Assembly (NCBI RefSeq): GCF_050947875.1
Contig: NC_134573.1
Location: 38,123,615-38,187,614, forward strand
Length of the DNA: 64,000 nt
Direction of reading: 5' to 3'
Origin: Dermacentor variabilis
Taxonomy: Eukaryota > Arthropoda > Arachnida > Ixodida > Ixodidae
The notes below the pieces were generated by a model. It made no database searches, had not been told where the DNA came from, and worked only from the letters and a program-made list of their open reading frames with translations. Shown piece after piece: positions 1-11,647 of the stretch (its first letter is position 1; each line of letters opens with the position of its first letter). The position numbers were made by a program, and so were the translations under genes.

Positions 1-1380
1 AACAACATCATCCTCTTGTGCTTAATGCGTGAACTGTAGCATTTGAACATCAGCGCTGATCGCGTGATGTTTACTTTCGCATTCATTCAATAGGAAACGC
101 AAGAATATATGAAGATTGGAAGGCAGTAATTTTTCACAGATACCTGGTAAGCAAACGTTTTTTGCAAATGGTTATAACTATCTCCAAACCTACGCAATGT
201 GCGTAGTGGCAAATTACCCCTGCTCGTTGTACAAAAGGGGAAATGATGTGTTGTCTTTCTTTAACTTATCCTAATTTTTCTCTTCACTTTTGATTCGGTT
301 TGTGGCCGAGATAATTTTTCTGCACTTCCACCTATGATAATGAATCAATACACCGGCACAGAAGGGCACAAAAGTTTTTTTACCCCTATTGATTTTAATT
401 TTTTGGACCACCAAAGGGCAGCAGCCCTGCAGGCCACCCCGAGAACAGCAGCTGGAGGTTGCAGCCTGTGGGGCAGCAGAGGAGTAGGCACAGTAGGAGC
501 AGCTGGAAACGCGGAAGCCGTTACATTCCACCACATGCAGCCTGAGAATAACAGGCAGCTGCACACAACTCATACAGTTTCTTTCTTTTATTTTTTAAGC
601 TTGGATTAGTGTGCATGCTAATGTAAGTTATAGCCTGATTATTCCTAAGATGGATCTGCAGTGATTGAGCTGAAGTGCTCATTGGCTCGTGCATGTTTAT
701 TTATCATCTTTGACGGTGTTCTGTACACTGCCTGCTCCGGTCATTACTTACATATTTCGCAAAACATTTGCATGATGACATGTACCACTACTGCGTGATG
801 ATATTTTTTATATCAATTCAACTAATCACCGACCGATTTGAGCAGCACTTAAATGTAGTATTGAAAAAAAAAGAAAATAAGAAAAAGATAAGAAATAATA
901 AGTAAATAATAAGAAATAAGAAAATAAGAAACAACTTGCAGCGCTTACCTCGCATTCACTAGTCGCGTATGGATGGATTTACACCAAACAGTTCACGGTT
1001 TCGGCTGCCTGTCTCATGCACCAGAGAAGTCTTTGCGAACGAGACGGAACTGGTACTCACGCGCCGCGCAAGGCTGAGGCGTCTGATGTGAGGATGAAGC
1101 ACTGAGAGATAGTTCCGCTCAAAGGCAAATCATCAGTAGCGAGACGGGCCGCCAAACAATAGTTCTGAGCCGCGCGTAAAATAGGCGACCTTGGAAGCGG
1201 CCTCACTCTATCGATGGAAAGCGCTCATACGCCGTTTCCCTTAAGCTACAGCGTAAGCGTCTGCTATAAACTGAGAAAGAGCGAACTGAGAATGGGCGCA
1301 GCCTGACATCACTGAGAAGGAAACTTAGAATAGGCGAACCAAGATGTATGAAATGAAAGAAAAGCATTGAAAGCAGTGTA
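1..1380. other. Unassigned sequence, no gene recognised
   Basis: No reading frame here resembles a protein I know. A short G/C-richer patch at about 410-570 is open in several frames on both strands, but I could match none of them to a family. Positions 865-930 are a simple A-rich run made of AAGAAATAAT-like units. The rest is ordinary AT-moderate sequence with scattered stops. Confidence 0.5.
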
Positions 1381-1429
1381 ATGTCATCAGCAATCTCGAA
1401 GATATAGTAAAATCAGTAATGAACGAGTA

Positions 1430-2420
1430 CAGATCGCCTACGTAAATACGTTGGAAAATATCTACAGAGGTTCCACAGCTACCTTAATTCTACACAAGTA
1501 GGAAGATACGTATAAATGAATGGTTCAGACAGGGAGACAGTCTCTCGAATGCTATTCACTGCATGCTTGGAAGAAGTATTGATGCTATTAAACTGGGAAG
1601 GCTTAGGATTAAGGATCGACGACGAATATCTAAGCAACTTTTGGTATGTCGATGACATTGTTCTATTCAGCAAAAATGTAGACGAATTACAACAAATGAT
1701 TGAAGACCTTAACAGAGTGAGTGTGAGAGTACGGTTGAAGATTGTTATGCAGAAGACAAAGATAATGACAAATAGTCGGGCAAGGGCACAAGAGTTCAAT
1801 ATCACCAGTCAGCCTCTAGAGTCTGTGAAGGAGTACGTTTACCTAGGTCAATTAATCACAGGGAACACTGACCATGAGAAGGATATTCATAGATGAATAA
1901 AAATGGGTTGGATCGCATACGGCAGACATTGTCAGCTCGTGACTGGAAGCTTACCAGTATCACTGAATCGGTGCATTTTACCAGTGCTGACATATGTGGC
2001 AAAGACTTGCAGACTGACAAAGAAGCTTGAGAAGAAGTTTAGGACCGCGCAAAGAGCGATGGAACGAAGATCGCTAGGCATAACGTTAAGAGACAGAGAG
2101 AGAATGGTTTGGATCAGAAAGCAAACGGGTATAGCCGATATTATTGACTTTACGAAAAAAAAAGGAACTGGGCAGGTTATGTAATGCGCCGGTTAGATAA
2201 CCATTGGACCATTAGGCTTACAGAATGGGTACCGAGAGAACGGTAACGCAGTCGAGGACGGCAGAAGACAAGGTGGGGCGATGAGAGTAGGAGCTTCGTG
2301 GGTGCTAGTTGGAATCGGTTGGCGCAGGACAGGGGTAATTGGAGACCGCAGGGAGAGGGCGTGGTCCTGCAGTAGATATAAAAGAGGGTGCTGCTGCTCC
2401 TGATGATGATGAATCACCGA
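1430..2420 (+). pseudogene. RTE-type non-LTR retrotransposon, 3' RT fragment
   Basis: This is a 5'-truncated copy of an RTE (BovB-like) retrotransposon covering the second half of the reverse transcriptase and the 3' tail. It reads YVNTLENIYRGSTATL near 1438, then MLFTACLEEVLMLLNWEGLG near 1550. At the catalytic box it has FWYVDDIVLFS (1640-1675; usual form LRFADDI), so both aspartates remain. The thumb motifs MGWIAYGRH and LPVLTYVAKT follow, then QRAMERRSLGITLRD. There are stops at about 1500, 1894 and 2182 and at least one frame change in the last 250 bases, so it is dead. The copy ends in a GATGATGATGAA tail near 2402-2413, typical of this group. It is a different subfamily from the two other RTE copies in the window (11.6 and 34.1 kb). 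The AP endonuclease half is absent. Confidence 0.85.
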
Positions 2421-2860
2421 TATTCACTAAGAAAGAAGTGTAGAGTTACCATGCTAGAAGTTGATTCATCTATGTAATAAAAACAAGATGTATTGCATAG
2501 TTCAGCATGTCATCGAGCATAGTGTTCAGAATGTGTGCTCTTGTTTTTTGACGTTGCGCTGTAGCATAAGAGCATTGCATGTACCTTAAATGGAAAAGTA
2601 TTATTGCTCATATAAACTCTACGAGTAAACCACGCTCCTGCAGTTCCTACTAGCAGAGGTGGCTTGGTATCATTTACTACCTTTTAACGTGCTTGTCACG
2701 TGACAGATCGTATAGTTTGCACTTTCATTTATTACGTCATTAACATATCTTCACGCCTACTTCAAGAATAACCTTCCTGAAGGTATAACCCTTGTAAACA
2801 TTGCAAAAGAACCATTTGTATCGCATATCCTGTAGTTGTAATAAGGAAATTTGTTTTGTA
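2421..2860. other. Unassigned sequence
   Basis: I see no gene, repeat family or terminal structure in this stretch between the RTE tail and the putative exon that follows it. Confidence 0.4.
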
Positions 2861-2861
2861 G

Positions 2862-3169
2862 CGTCGTCGGCAGCTGGTGGAGGACATGAGGACCTCCCAC
2901 GTGGCGCTGCAGCAGCTGGCGGAGAATATGCGGGACTTGCGGCAGGCGACTGTATTCATGCCGTGCTTCATGCGCCTGCTCCTGCCTTGGCGAGTCGCCT
3001 CAGCCGTGAAGCAGTGTTTCTTTTTTGTCTACATTTGTTCATTTAATGCAACCAGACTACAAATGCAGCTTATCTTTCCTTTCAAATTTACGTTGCCGCA
3101 TTTGGTGGCGGTGTTCACGTCAACAAAAGCTGCATATAGCGGCGCTAGCCAGCGTAGTGAAATAACATG
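2862..3169 (+). CDS. Possible 3' exon of a Myb/SANT-like (Harbinger-associated) protein
   Basis: A pyrimidine-rich acceptor (TTTGTTTTGTAG, ending at 2861) is followed by an open frame to 3169. Its first 30 residues are charged and heptad-like: RRRQLVEDM, TSHVALQQLAENMRDLRQ. Short coiled coils of this kind form the C-terminus of many Myb/MADF-type proteins, including the DNA-binding partner of PIF/Harbinger transposases. A Harbinger transposase lies 2.2 kb downstream on the opposite strand, which would suit a convergent Harbinger gene pair. After about 35 residues the frame turns hydrophobic and may be mere read-through. I found no upstream exon with a Myb domain, so the assignment is tentative. 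It could equally be the last exon of a host gene or a chance open frame. Confidence 0.3.
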
Positions 3170-5151
3170 AAGGTCATGCATGACCATGGCAACAAAAACC
3201 CATAGTGCCGCGATGTTTTCTTTATACGCCGCATGAAAGGAGGATGTGACTGCCGTATAGAGGAGAAGCAGTGGCTTACATCTGATTATTGGGCCTAATC
3301 AACACACAAAAATTGTGAAGAAATGAGTGTAGTTACTTTAAAACTTCTTTCAATATATTCTTTTTCATGTGTTGTTTTGCTTGCCATAGACTCTCATCGA
3401 GACCATTGTCTCGATGAGAGAGTTATTTTAAAGTGCATGTTTAAGTTTTTCACCTATTCGGTTGTGTGTGCTTTTATGTTGCTGTTACCGCCATATTTCT
3501 GTAGGTACTGCGTTTGTGGGACGATATACACAGTCTGATCATATTTCTTTTGTAGTATAATCAGACGAGTTCTAAACAGAATTCCACAATAGATGCGTTT
3601 AAATAGGATGGTGTGACAACTGGTATTGAAATTCCCCGTAAGGATTTTCATTTTAAATTTGTCATGTTTTCAATTTCACACCTAAAATGTTTATGGGAGC
3701 CACAAGTGGCCGTATTATGAACTTTTTGTCAACAGCAAGGGCGTGTTAGTTGTGATCGCTATTGTGATATTTCAGGACTCTTTACCGGTGATAGCAACAT
3801 AACCTAGTCCGCATTTTAGTGGGGCACAATTCCTGGCTTACTTACCGGAGACATATACGTGGCCACCATTTTACGACAATCACTGTCAGTTTGTTCTTGC
3901 AGCCGTCGTTACAAGAAAGATCATTTAGATGCGAAGTATTTTCTACCTTGTGCTGTTCTTGAAAAGCATGTGCCTGCTGCTTTATAGTGGTAGTCCATAC
4001 GGTGCCAGTATTCATTGAACAAAAATCTCTTTTGCCTACCAATATGTTGAATGCATAACAACTCAAGATTCACGACACCTTTTGTGCTGTGAAGTTGCTG
4101 GGTGAGCAAGAATGGTCGTGCATGATATTAAAAAAAAATTCAATATGCTCATTGTCATATGTTTCTGTGATTCATTAGTTGTCCCTCGCCCTTACAGTGT
4201 ATTGGATTCCATACAATGAATATTGTGTTGCGCTTTTGTCAACATGAAATCTTGCACTGTGGACTTACAGCTGTGCATCGCAATGCCTAACATTTAGGTT
4301 TATTGAAGATGTAACTGAAAATGTGTTACGTGCTTTTATCTACACTGGGGACAAGAATGAATGATATTCAACAACGTTACTTAAAATTGACATGAATATT
4401 CAAAAGAAGCTGTAGAAATTCTGCAACTATCAACAAGTGAACGTTTTCGGGGGGAGAGTAATGTTCTAGACACACCAAAGAATCTTTTTTCTGCATGACT
4501 CGGCCTTTTCACAGGGAAATGTGAGGAGGCTGTAAGGCAAAACCGCACAGGGTCCACAATATGCTTGTGAAAGCGCATATGGTAGGACGAAAGGTATTGT
4601 GCTTTGCTGCATCCCAAACCATAAGCGAGGAGACGCAGACCTATATCCTTCCAGGCACAGTGCAGATGGGGTTTACAGTGTCGGTGATGTTAACAGCGAG
4701 AGACATCAAAATGACAGTAGCAACAGGAACAGCAAATCAGTTTGCAAACACCTGCTACCCAGAGAAGTGGTATAGACATTCTGCTGTTGAGCACAGGGTG
4801 TTCTATCCCCATCTACTAAATGAAAGGGTCTCATGTAGTTTCAAACTGGAATGATTCAACAATCTGCTATATTAGAATACGTGGAAACACTGACGATAAT
4901 TTAGCAGATGAGATAAACATTGTAGCCTATTCACTGATTGCGGACACTTCTTCATGATAGTTCCTTCTCTCTATTAGCTATATGTTCCCGACGCCGCATG
5001 CACATGTTTATGGCTGCTGTCCGTTCTGCTGCCGGCGTAGCCACCTTCGCATATTTCGCAGCTATTGCTGGTAATGTTTCTAGTGCCAAATAATCTGATA
5101 ACATTGTCAGGGGCAGCACTGCTATTGAGGTACATTATGCGTGCTGCCCTC
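3170..5151. other. Unassigned sequence containing one perfect hairpin
   Basis: No protein or known repeat was recognised in this 2-kb stretch. It holds the perfect inverted repeat listed at 3391-3420. If a Harbinger element spans the putative Myb exon and the transposase, this would be its internal non-coding spacer, but I could not locate terminal inverted repeats. Confidence 0.35.
3391..3420. repeat. Perfect inverted repeat, 13-bp arms, 4-nt loop
   Basis: CTCTCATCGAGAC (3391-3403) is followed by CATT and then its exact reverse complement (3408-3420). No coding context explains it. It is one of several such short-loop duplications in this window. Confidence 0.85.
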
Positions 5152-6663
5152 ACTAGGGGAGGTCCTTGTTAGAGAGAGAGTCACCGTTGTCATCGTTACT
5201 GCTGCTGTTGCTGCCTTGACCACCGACATCACCAAAAATGTTGTCAACTTCATCAAGACACGCATTGTGTGATACTGCACGCGCTGCAACGACGTTAGTT
5301 GCAAAGTCCAGTTCATAGAGGAGGGTACCTGCCTTCTGCAATGTGCGTAGGAGGATGGCTTAGGAGCGCAGTAAGTAACCATGGTTCCAGAGGATAGGTG
5401 CTGCAGCCCGCAAGATCATCAAAGTGGTAATAAACCATCTGCAGAAGGTTGTGTGAGTAAAGCATGCTTTATGAGAGATATGTCTATTACAGATAGGCTT
5501 AATATAAGAATATACAGGCTGAACATTTCACGCTGCTGTGACCTGTATAGATCACGATAGCTGTTACATAGTTAAAAGCCAATTTGTAGCACCCAAAAAG
5601 TTCGTCTTTCCAGCAAGCTGGTGCTGCAATCTTCAGAATATCAGTGCAAAATATAAAGTGGCAAGACATGCGATGTACTTCAAACTGCATATGGTTGATA
5701 AATATTATTTTGAGGCACATCCCATGGGTGTTGTCACTTTCTGCTTCGGGCTGATATTCATTTAAAAATATTAGGATCCCTTGAAGGGCTTATGTCATCT
5801 ACTTAATATAATTATATTAGCTAATGTTACAAGCTGTCCGGGCTTCAACATTCTCTTAAGGTGCGAGCGCAATTTACTCTATGGAGCCAAAAATGCAACT
5901 GTACCAGTTTTTTTTTCCTGTGCTTACCAAAGAGGTGCTCAGCGGCCTTAGCAATGTGTCCCTCCTGAAATTGACGACGCCACTATGTAGTCTTCGAGAC
6001 GTTTTTGTCTTGGCCCGAGAACGATCGCAGATCGTCCATGGCAAGAGTCATCATTACTGGGCCACATATCTGAGGAAAGCGTGCACAGCATCAGTGAAGG
6101 GTTGCTATGACGGGCCAATTAGCAGGAAGAGCAATATTTACGAACATGGCGTTGAGGGCATAATACTCCTTGCGGCACACGATCGCCGCCTTCTGCTCGT
6201 GCTTAGACAGCTAAGGCTACCGTCCACACATCCGATGACGCCGGGAATAGCGCCTCGTCGAAGGAACTTTCCTTTCAGGGCCGCCTTTTCCTCCGATGGC
6301 GTCGGGAAGTGAACCCACTTGTCTTTGTTCCCGGCGTTGATGATTGCCTGAGCCAGGCGCCGCACGCATTTGCTTATCGCTCGCTGGGTCACATCAATCG
6401 CCTCCTTGCTTCCTACTGAGGCCCGTGAACTTCCCTTGGCCAAGAACCGCAATGTGCACACACTTTTCGCTCCACAGACCGCGCTGTTGCTGGCAGACCT
6501 TGGATTTCTTCTGCCATTTCGTCGCACATCCACCACACAGTTCCTTTCTTCAGGCGGAACTATCACCGCAACAGCTCGTCTCGCATGTCAAATGCTTCCT
6601 GGGTCTCCGTTCTCCAACGCCCGAGCGGCCAAGCCGCCGCCGCTAACACCAACAAGAAGGCAT
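5152..6663 (-). pseudogene. PIF/Harbinger (DDE_Tnp_4) transposase, broken
   Basis: PIF/Harbinger transposases cut and rejoin their element through a DDE catalytic triad. On the minus strand an ATG at 6663 opens MDAFLLVLAAAAWPLGR and ETQEAFDMRDELLR, a typical tick Harbinger N-terminus. It then shifts frame into CDEMAEEIQGLPATARSVE. The next readable block (about 6475-6240) includes GSKEAIDVTQRAISKCVRRL, KWVHFPTPSEEKAALKG and FLRRGAIPGVIGCVDGSL, where the D of CVDGS is the expected first catalytic acidic residue. CRKEYYALNAMFV follows near 6150, then a degenerate WRRQFQEGHIAKAAEHL near 5950. The C-terminus lies at 5365-5155: LQKAGTLLYELDFATNVVAA, SHNACLDEVDNIFGDVGG, then an acidic tail and a stop. 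About 500 bases between 5365 and 5890 match nothing, so there is either an intron or an insertion. Several frameshifts make it non-functional. Confidence 0.82.
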
Positions 6664-6719
6664 CCATTTTATATTCCAATCAGAATGGTTCAGCCTCCAG
6701 TTATTCCAAGATATTGCTA

Positions 6720-7362
6720 GTTTTTTTCGGCATAATTAAGAAGAAATCTCGTGCTTATCCTCCTCAGCGTTGTGCAGGGCAGTGTAAACATGTAATTGTT
6801 GGTACGGCATGTTTGTAAAAAAGCTTGGGAAGAGATAGAGAGAAGTGGTTAGATGTGAAAAGGGAAACGTTGGCGCAGTCTCCTGCAGCGCTTGAGGGAG
6901 AGCAAGAAGAGCTAGGAAAAAGAGAAGGCAAGGATTTTAATCAGAAGGTCTTATGGTTGGCTAAATATCACATAATGCTTACTTCCGGCATTGTATAATG
7001 GTTAGATAAAGTAATTTAATTGATGCTAGTGCCGTGTGCACCAGATACTTTCAAAGCTGTTCGGTACAAAAGGTCTCACAGAGGTCCTGTTTTTCTCGAA
7101 TCATGCTTAACATACCGCTGAATAGTATCAAGTACTAGACAATGTCAAAAAAAAAAACGCACAGCCTTCGAACAACCTTGAAGAATCCAAGAAAACTTGC
7201 CGTGAAGGTCTCTATTTTGAGCACCTGCACTAGGAATTTATGTCGCCTGTAATAGAAACACAAAATGTAAAACTGCGCGCATGTGATTCACGCTTAAACC
7301 CCCATCCCCTGCAATTTGAATGCCAGTGTCACGTCTCGTTCTCCAAACATCCCTTGAAATAT
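6720..7362. other. Unassigned spacer before the Gypsy LTR
   Basis: I see nothing coding in this stretch. It ends in ...AAATAT directly before the 5' LTR, so the last bases are the Gypsy target site. Confidence 0.4.
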
Positions 7363-7783
7363 TGACACGTGGACCTGTTTAGCTTTTTTCGAGTGAGCGC
7401 TTTGCACTGGCTAACAGATGTTATCGCTCAGAGCGGGACGTGCCTACATGTATCGGAAGTTGCTAGATTGTTATTGATGGTTCTATCCACTGTGTGTTGT
7501 CACCGAACCTTGTGTAATCTGATTTCATCTATGCGCGACGCGATTGTGGTAGAACTTTCTGGAAGACGCAAGGGCACCAGTGACTAATCTGGAACGATCG
7601 ATAGCTCGTGTATAAAAGCCGGTGCGGTTAACCGACCGATCAGGCTTCGACGACCGCCGACCGTGTTCGTCATTATCGTTATGCTTTGAGTGTAAGTTGC
7701 TTTTGTGGGTACAAGTTCACCCAATAAAACGCTACTTTCGCCATTCATACTATTGCTTTCCTTACCGTCACTACCACGTGACA
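7363..7783 (+). repeat. 5' LTR of family A Gypsy
   Basis: It begins TGACACGTGGACCTG and ends ACCACGTGACA. It contains TATAAAAG at 7611-7618, a plausible promoter TATA box, and AATAAA at 7723-7728. It aligns along its whole length with 19046-19464 and, in reverse, with 55455-55881. The TCCGGTGGAGTTGC just after it occupies the primer-binding-site position. Confidence 0.88.
7611..7618 (+). promoter_or_regulatory. LTR TATA box
   Basis: TATAAAAG lies 248 bp into the 5' LTR and about 105 bp ahead of AATAAA, as expected for an LTR promoter followed by the R/U5 boundary. The matching place in the 3' LTR reads GTGTAAAAG, so the box has decayed there. Confidence 0.5.
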
Positions 7784-7957
7784 TCCGGTGGAGTTGCTAG
7801 TGTGTTCGTGCATCGAACGCCCCCGTAAAGCCGTGATCCAAGCCCAAACCACGAGAAGAACGCCAACGTCGCCACGGACCAGCAAGCTAGCCGCAGGCTG
7901 CAAGGACTACGCCCGGAGCACAGACTTTTGCCTGAGAAGACCAGGAAGTGCACGGCC

Positions 7958-8458
7958 ATGACCGCAGCTAAAATGACAGCCCCAGTGTAGCCAACACCAA
8001 TCCTGCTTCAGCTGCCCTGGAAGCCAGTGACGTTCCGAGGTTGAACAAAAAACCTGGCTGGAGACGTTTGAGAGGGTCGCTACATTTAACAGCTGGCACA
8101 GCAAAGGCCAGCTGCGACATGTCTATTTCGCATTAGGAGACGCCGCCAGGACGTGGCTCGAGATACGAGAAGCCACCTTCACGACTTGGGACCCGTTCTG
8201 AAGCGGCTTCCTGCAGACATTCACAAGCGTCGTGCGCAAAGGGAGCGCCCATGTTCTACTAGAAACCCGACTACAGCTGCCCACTGAGACCTTAGGTATT
8301 TTCACGGACTAGACGGCGTGTCTTTTTCGGCACGCAAATCCGGATATGTTGTAGGAGAAAGAAGTCCGCTTCCTCATGCGAGGCATCAAGCGAGAACCTT
8401 TCCCAGGGCTGGTCCGTAGCCCGCCGAAGACCGTAGCTGAGCTTTCTGCAGAAGCATC
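7958..8458 (+). pseudogene. Gypsy family A gag, 5' part
   Basis: Gag packages the element RNA. The frame begins at the ATG at 7958 (MTAAKMTAPV). The retrotransposon gag core can be read across several frames: VYFALGDAARTWLEIREATF, then SGFLQTFTSVVRKGSAHVLL, then FLMRGIKREPFPGLVRSPPK, ending TVAELSAEASTI at 8458. There the frame runs directly into the 3' end of the inserted I-like element. The protein resumes with the expected next residues about 6.1 kb downstream (14593). At least four stops or frame changes are present. Confidence 0.82.
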
Positions 8459-8479
8459 GACGATTGATGAATGGATAAA

Positions 8480-9383
8480 TGGAAAACTTTATTGGGTACT
8501 GCAAGGCTGTGTGCTGAACCATAGGAGGGCTAACCCCACTTCGGGACCGGAAGACGGAGCTTCGCGTCCCCGCCTTGGGCTTGCTGGAGTGCTGAAACCT
8601 GTTCAACCAGACCTGGACTGCGAATGGCAGCCTCGAACCTGGCCACGTCGTGAGTGTAATCGGTATTGGTGGTTCGGTCGCAAGGCCAGAGCATATTTTT
8701 GATCTTAAGTGGTTAATTATAATTCGCGCAATGCGTATGGGGGAATGGTTCCGCCATGTAGTAGTGAAGGCGTTTGGGTGAGGGGTATGTATTGGTTTGA
8801 AGTAGTCTCAAAGTCAGTGCTTGTCTCTTGAGTTTGGGATGGGGTGTAGCAAATGTTTTTGGGCTGAGGAAGAAGTGTTTAGTGAGGTCGTTAATGTGAG
8901 TCTCCCTGTTCCCTCGGAGATGGTCCGGACCCGTGAGGGCGGCGCTGTGGAGGGTTAGTTCTCGCGCGCTCTTATGGGACATCTCATTGAGATTCATAGG
9001 AGCCTTCTCGATGTTTCCCAGGTGTGCAAGGAACCAGCATATTGAATGGAAGATGATTTTGAACTTTTGTGCGCTAAGTAAAGCTTGCTGCGAGATTACA
9101 CCTTTCTGAAAGGCTCTACGAGAATTACTGTATATGTGTGGCCTCCCGGGATCCGTTAACGCCGGGTGATTGCTGTTTGCTCGGCAATTTATGAGTTGTT
9201 TATGATAACCGTGCCTGCGCTGACTGTCTTGCCCGTGTTGCCCACGAGAGCTACCATGAAAGCGTGTCTGTCTGTGTGTCTTGCTGCATCGACGAAACAA
9301 GGTCTCTGCTTTTCTTTATGAATCTTGCGGAGAAGACGAGCGCCCCGGGCTGGTCGTCTTTCTGTGTTGTGTTTCGGATTCAT
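8480..9383 (-). pseudogene. RNase H domain and 3' region of the I-like element (8.5-14.6 kb)
   Basis: RNase H degrades the RNA strand of the cDNA hybrid. On the minus strand, CFVDAARHTDRHAFMVALVG (near 9300) carries the first catalytic aspartate. It is followed by GTVIINNS, then in shifted frames ALTDPGRPHIYS, WFLAHLGNIEKAPMNLNEMS (a decayed form of the WFPAHxG...N motif) and SHKSARELT. The segment downstream keeps HTHCANYN, the start of the C-terminal Cys/His cluster. Several frameshifts separate these pieces. The remaining bases to 8480 are 3' region ending in AATAAAG. Confidence 0.72.
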
Positions 9384-9652
9384 ATTGCGAGGTAGTGGTT
9401 TTACTTCGAAGCGTTTACGCGTGTCTAACGGGATGTCTGTGTGTAGTGAGTTGATTTTATGTCCGTCTAAGTCTATTTCCTGGAGCAGTGCACGGTCCTA
9501 CCTGCTACCCGCCAGTCCAGCCAACTGAGCTATTTCCTGCGCCTCTGCGATCTCTTCAAGTGTGTTATGTGTGCCAAGCTGCATTAGGTGTTCCGTGCTC
9601 GTGCAGCGCGGGATACCCAGTGCCTGCGTGCGGATCTTTCAAAGTTGGATAT

Positions 9653-11067
9653 TTAGCTTTGATTTTCAGATGGTTTACATTTGATCATTGCCGCCACATA
9701 TGTGAAGTGCTTAAAGCGAACGCATGTACGAGCCTGAGTAGATTGTCCTCTTTGAGACCTTGTCTGGGCGACTCTTCTGATTAGCCTCATGACGTTGTCT
9801 TTCTTGGTGATAAGTTTGTTCATCGCCTTGGCATCGGCGCCATCGGCCTCATTTGTCGTACCTGGAATATTGATTAACTCTACTATGGGAATCATTACTC
9901 CGCTTTTAGTGTGAAGTTTGATGTCCCGGTTTTTGGCGTAGACCCAGCCCATTGGTTTGTGTGCAGGTCTAATTGGTCTATAAAGAAGCTCTGACTTCAT
10001 TGGGGAGCATTTGAGTCCCGTGGGTTCTAGGTAATGCTCGATCGTATGAAGAGCACTTTGTCATGTCGATGAAATGTGGCCGTCGCTGCCACCGGTACAC
10101 CGCACAGTGACATCGTCAGCATAGATTGTGTACGTGATGCCTTCTATGGCGCTGAGCTTCCTGCCTAAGCCTATTTGGGCTAGGTTGAAGAGGATAGGGG
10201 AGATAACGGACGCCTGTAGTGTCCTCTTGTTTCCTAGCGTTAGCAGCTGCGATGTTAGTCCGCTAACCTTAAGCATTGCTGTCCTGTCGGAAAGGAATGA
10301 CCTGACATATGCATGTAATCTGGGGCGCAGGTTGAGGTTGGAGATGGTATTGACAATGTATTCTTGTGACAGGTTGTCGAATGCCTGCTCGTGATCGAGT
10401 CATAGGATCGCTTTCAGGTTTCTGGAGTTGTCGATGATATGATGCGTGATCAGCTTCATAGAATCCTGCGTGGATAGCCCTGCCCGGAAGTGAATCATAG
10501 CGTGTGGGCGCATCCCACTCTTTTCTAGGTGTTTGTTAAGGCGGTTGAGAATAGCATGCTCCGCGGCCTTACCAACACATGAGGTGAGTGAGATCGGTCT
10601 TCTATTATCTATCCTGGGGTTTTGCCGGGCTTGGGTGTTAGGAAGGGGAGGCATGTTTTCCAATCGGGGGGGGGGGGGAATGTTGCCCTGCTTCCATTTT
10701 GAGCTAACTTGTTTTGTGAAATATTCGATTGAATCTGCGTCTAGATTATTAGGTGTTTTATGGCTAGCGCCATCGGGGCCAGGGGCTAATTTACTATTCA
10801 GGTTGTGAAGGGAAGTACGAATTTCCTCCACCTCAATTCTTCATTCAGTTCCAGGTTATCCGCGCCAGCATAGGTAGCGTATGAGTCGTTGCTGTTATCT
10901 CCAGTCAGCGATAGATATTTTTTGGTGAGCTTGTCAATGAGGTCTGTGGGAGTGGAATTCTGTAGCGCCACGTGGATTGCTTTATCTATGGCGCGATGCT
11001 GGCTATATTTGGTGCTAGTGCTGCCTAGAAGGTGTTTAAGCAGGTTCCAGGAGCCATCGTTCCTCAT
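9653..11067 (-). pseudogene. Reverse transcriptase of the I-like element (8.5-14.6 kb)
   Basis: RT copies the element RNA at the nicked target. Reading on the minus strand from 11067: a linker with ATYAGADNLELNEEL, then LHNLNSKLAPGPDGASHKTP near 10780 (RT motif with GPDG). Next come RIDNRRPISLTSCVGKAAEH and HAMIHFRAGLSTQDSM. A degenerate motif A, LDHEQAFDNLS, lies near 10390, so the first catalytic D is unclear. ISPILFNLAQIGLG and TYTIYADDVTVRC (near 10120) keep the YADD box. The 10000-9653 part is thumb region (KPMGWVYAKNRDIKLH). Stops and frameshifts at about 10400, 10060 and 9650 inactivate it. Confidence 0.8.
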
Positions 11068-11299
11068 CTGCCCGTCGGTGGCGTTGCAGACATCGTCCCA
11101 CTGTTGCCTCGAAAGCTTAGAGCAACATTCCTCTATTTGCTTGTTAAGCTCTGAAATCGCTTTTCTTAACCTGTGGTTAAGAAGTTGTCCCTTCCATCTG
11201 GATGTGAGTGACTGTTTGGTCTAGAGCATGTGGGCAAGGTGGCTTTCTAGGCTGTTTATTAGCAGGCCTGTCTATATTGCTGAGGTGGCAGAATTGATA

Positions 11300-11639
11300 T
11301 CATCCTTGATCTGTTTTAGCCATTGTTCTACCCTGGGTGTGGGTTGGTCTTTGAGCCCATTTTCTGATTTCCCTGAATTTTGCCCAATCTACGAAAGTGT
11401 GAAATTTAGGGACTTGTGTGGCTAATGGGAAAATTAATTCGTTGATGCAGTGGTCACTGCCTAGATCCTCGAGGAAATTACGCCCGCGGAATTTAGTCGC
11501 GTTCCTGACAAAGAACAGGTCAGGCGTCGTGTGTGCAAGTAGAGGTGCCCGTTCTGGTAGGAATGCCGGGTCTGTAGCGAGGTTGAGATCTATTTCGGTT
11601 GGGATTTGCCACAAATGCTTGCCCTTAGTTGTGTTATAC
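11300..11639 (-). pseudogene. AP endonuclease of the I-like element, C-terminal half
   Basis: On the minus strand this resumes the endonuclease after the RTE interruption. It reads KYNTTKGKHLWQIPTEIDLN, LATDPAFLPERAPLLAHTTP, DLFFVRNATKF and EDLGSDHCINELIFPLATQV. The GSDH box is the conserved C-terminal signature of the endonuclease/exonuclease/phosphatase fold. The preceding half lies beyond the RTE at 13627-14030. Joining the halves across the 8-bp target duplication keeps one reading frame. Confidence 0.82.
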
Positions 11640-11647
11640 TTGTAGCC
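11640..11647 (+). repeat. Left target-site duplication of the RTE
   Basis: TTGTAGCC here is repeated exactly at 13619-13626, on the other side of the RTE. On the minus strand both encode the end of the endonuclease WGY(K) motif. Confidence 0.82.

Noticed and set aside
345..566. Open frames on both strands in a G/C-richer patch (possible exon)
   Set aside because: No frame matched a family and no convincing splice sites frame it, so it is left unassigned.
5881..6312. 143-codon plus-strand open frame
   Set aside because: It is the antisense of the Harbinger transposase on the minus strand.
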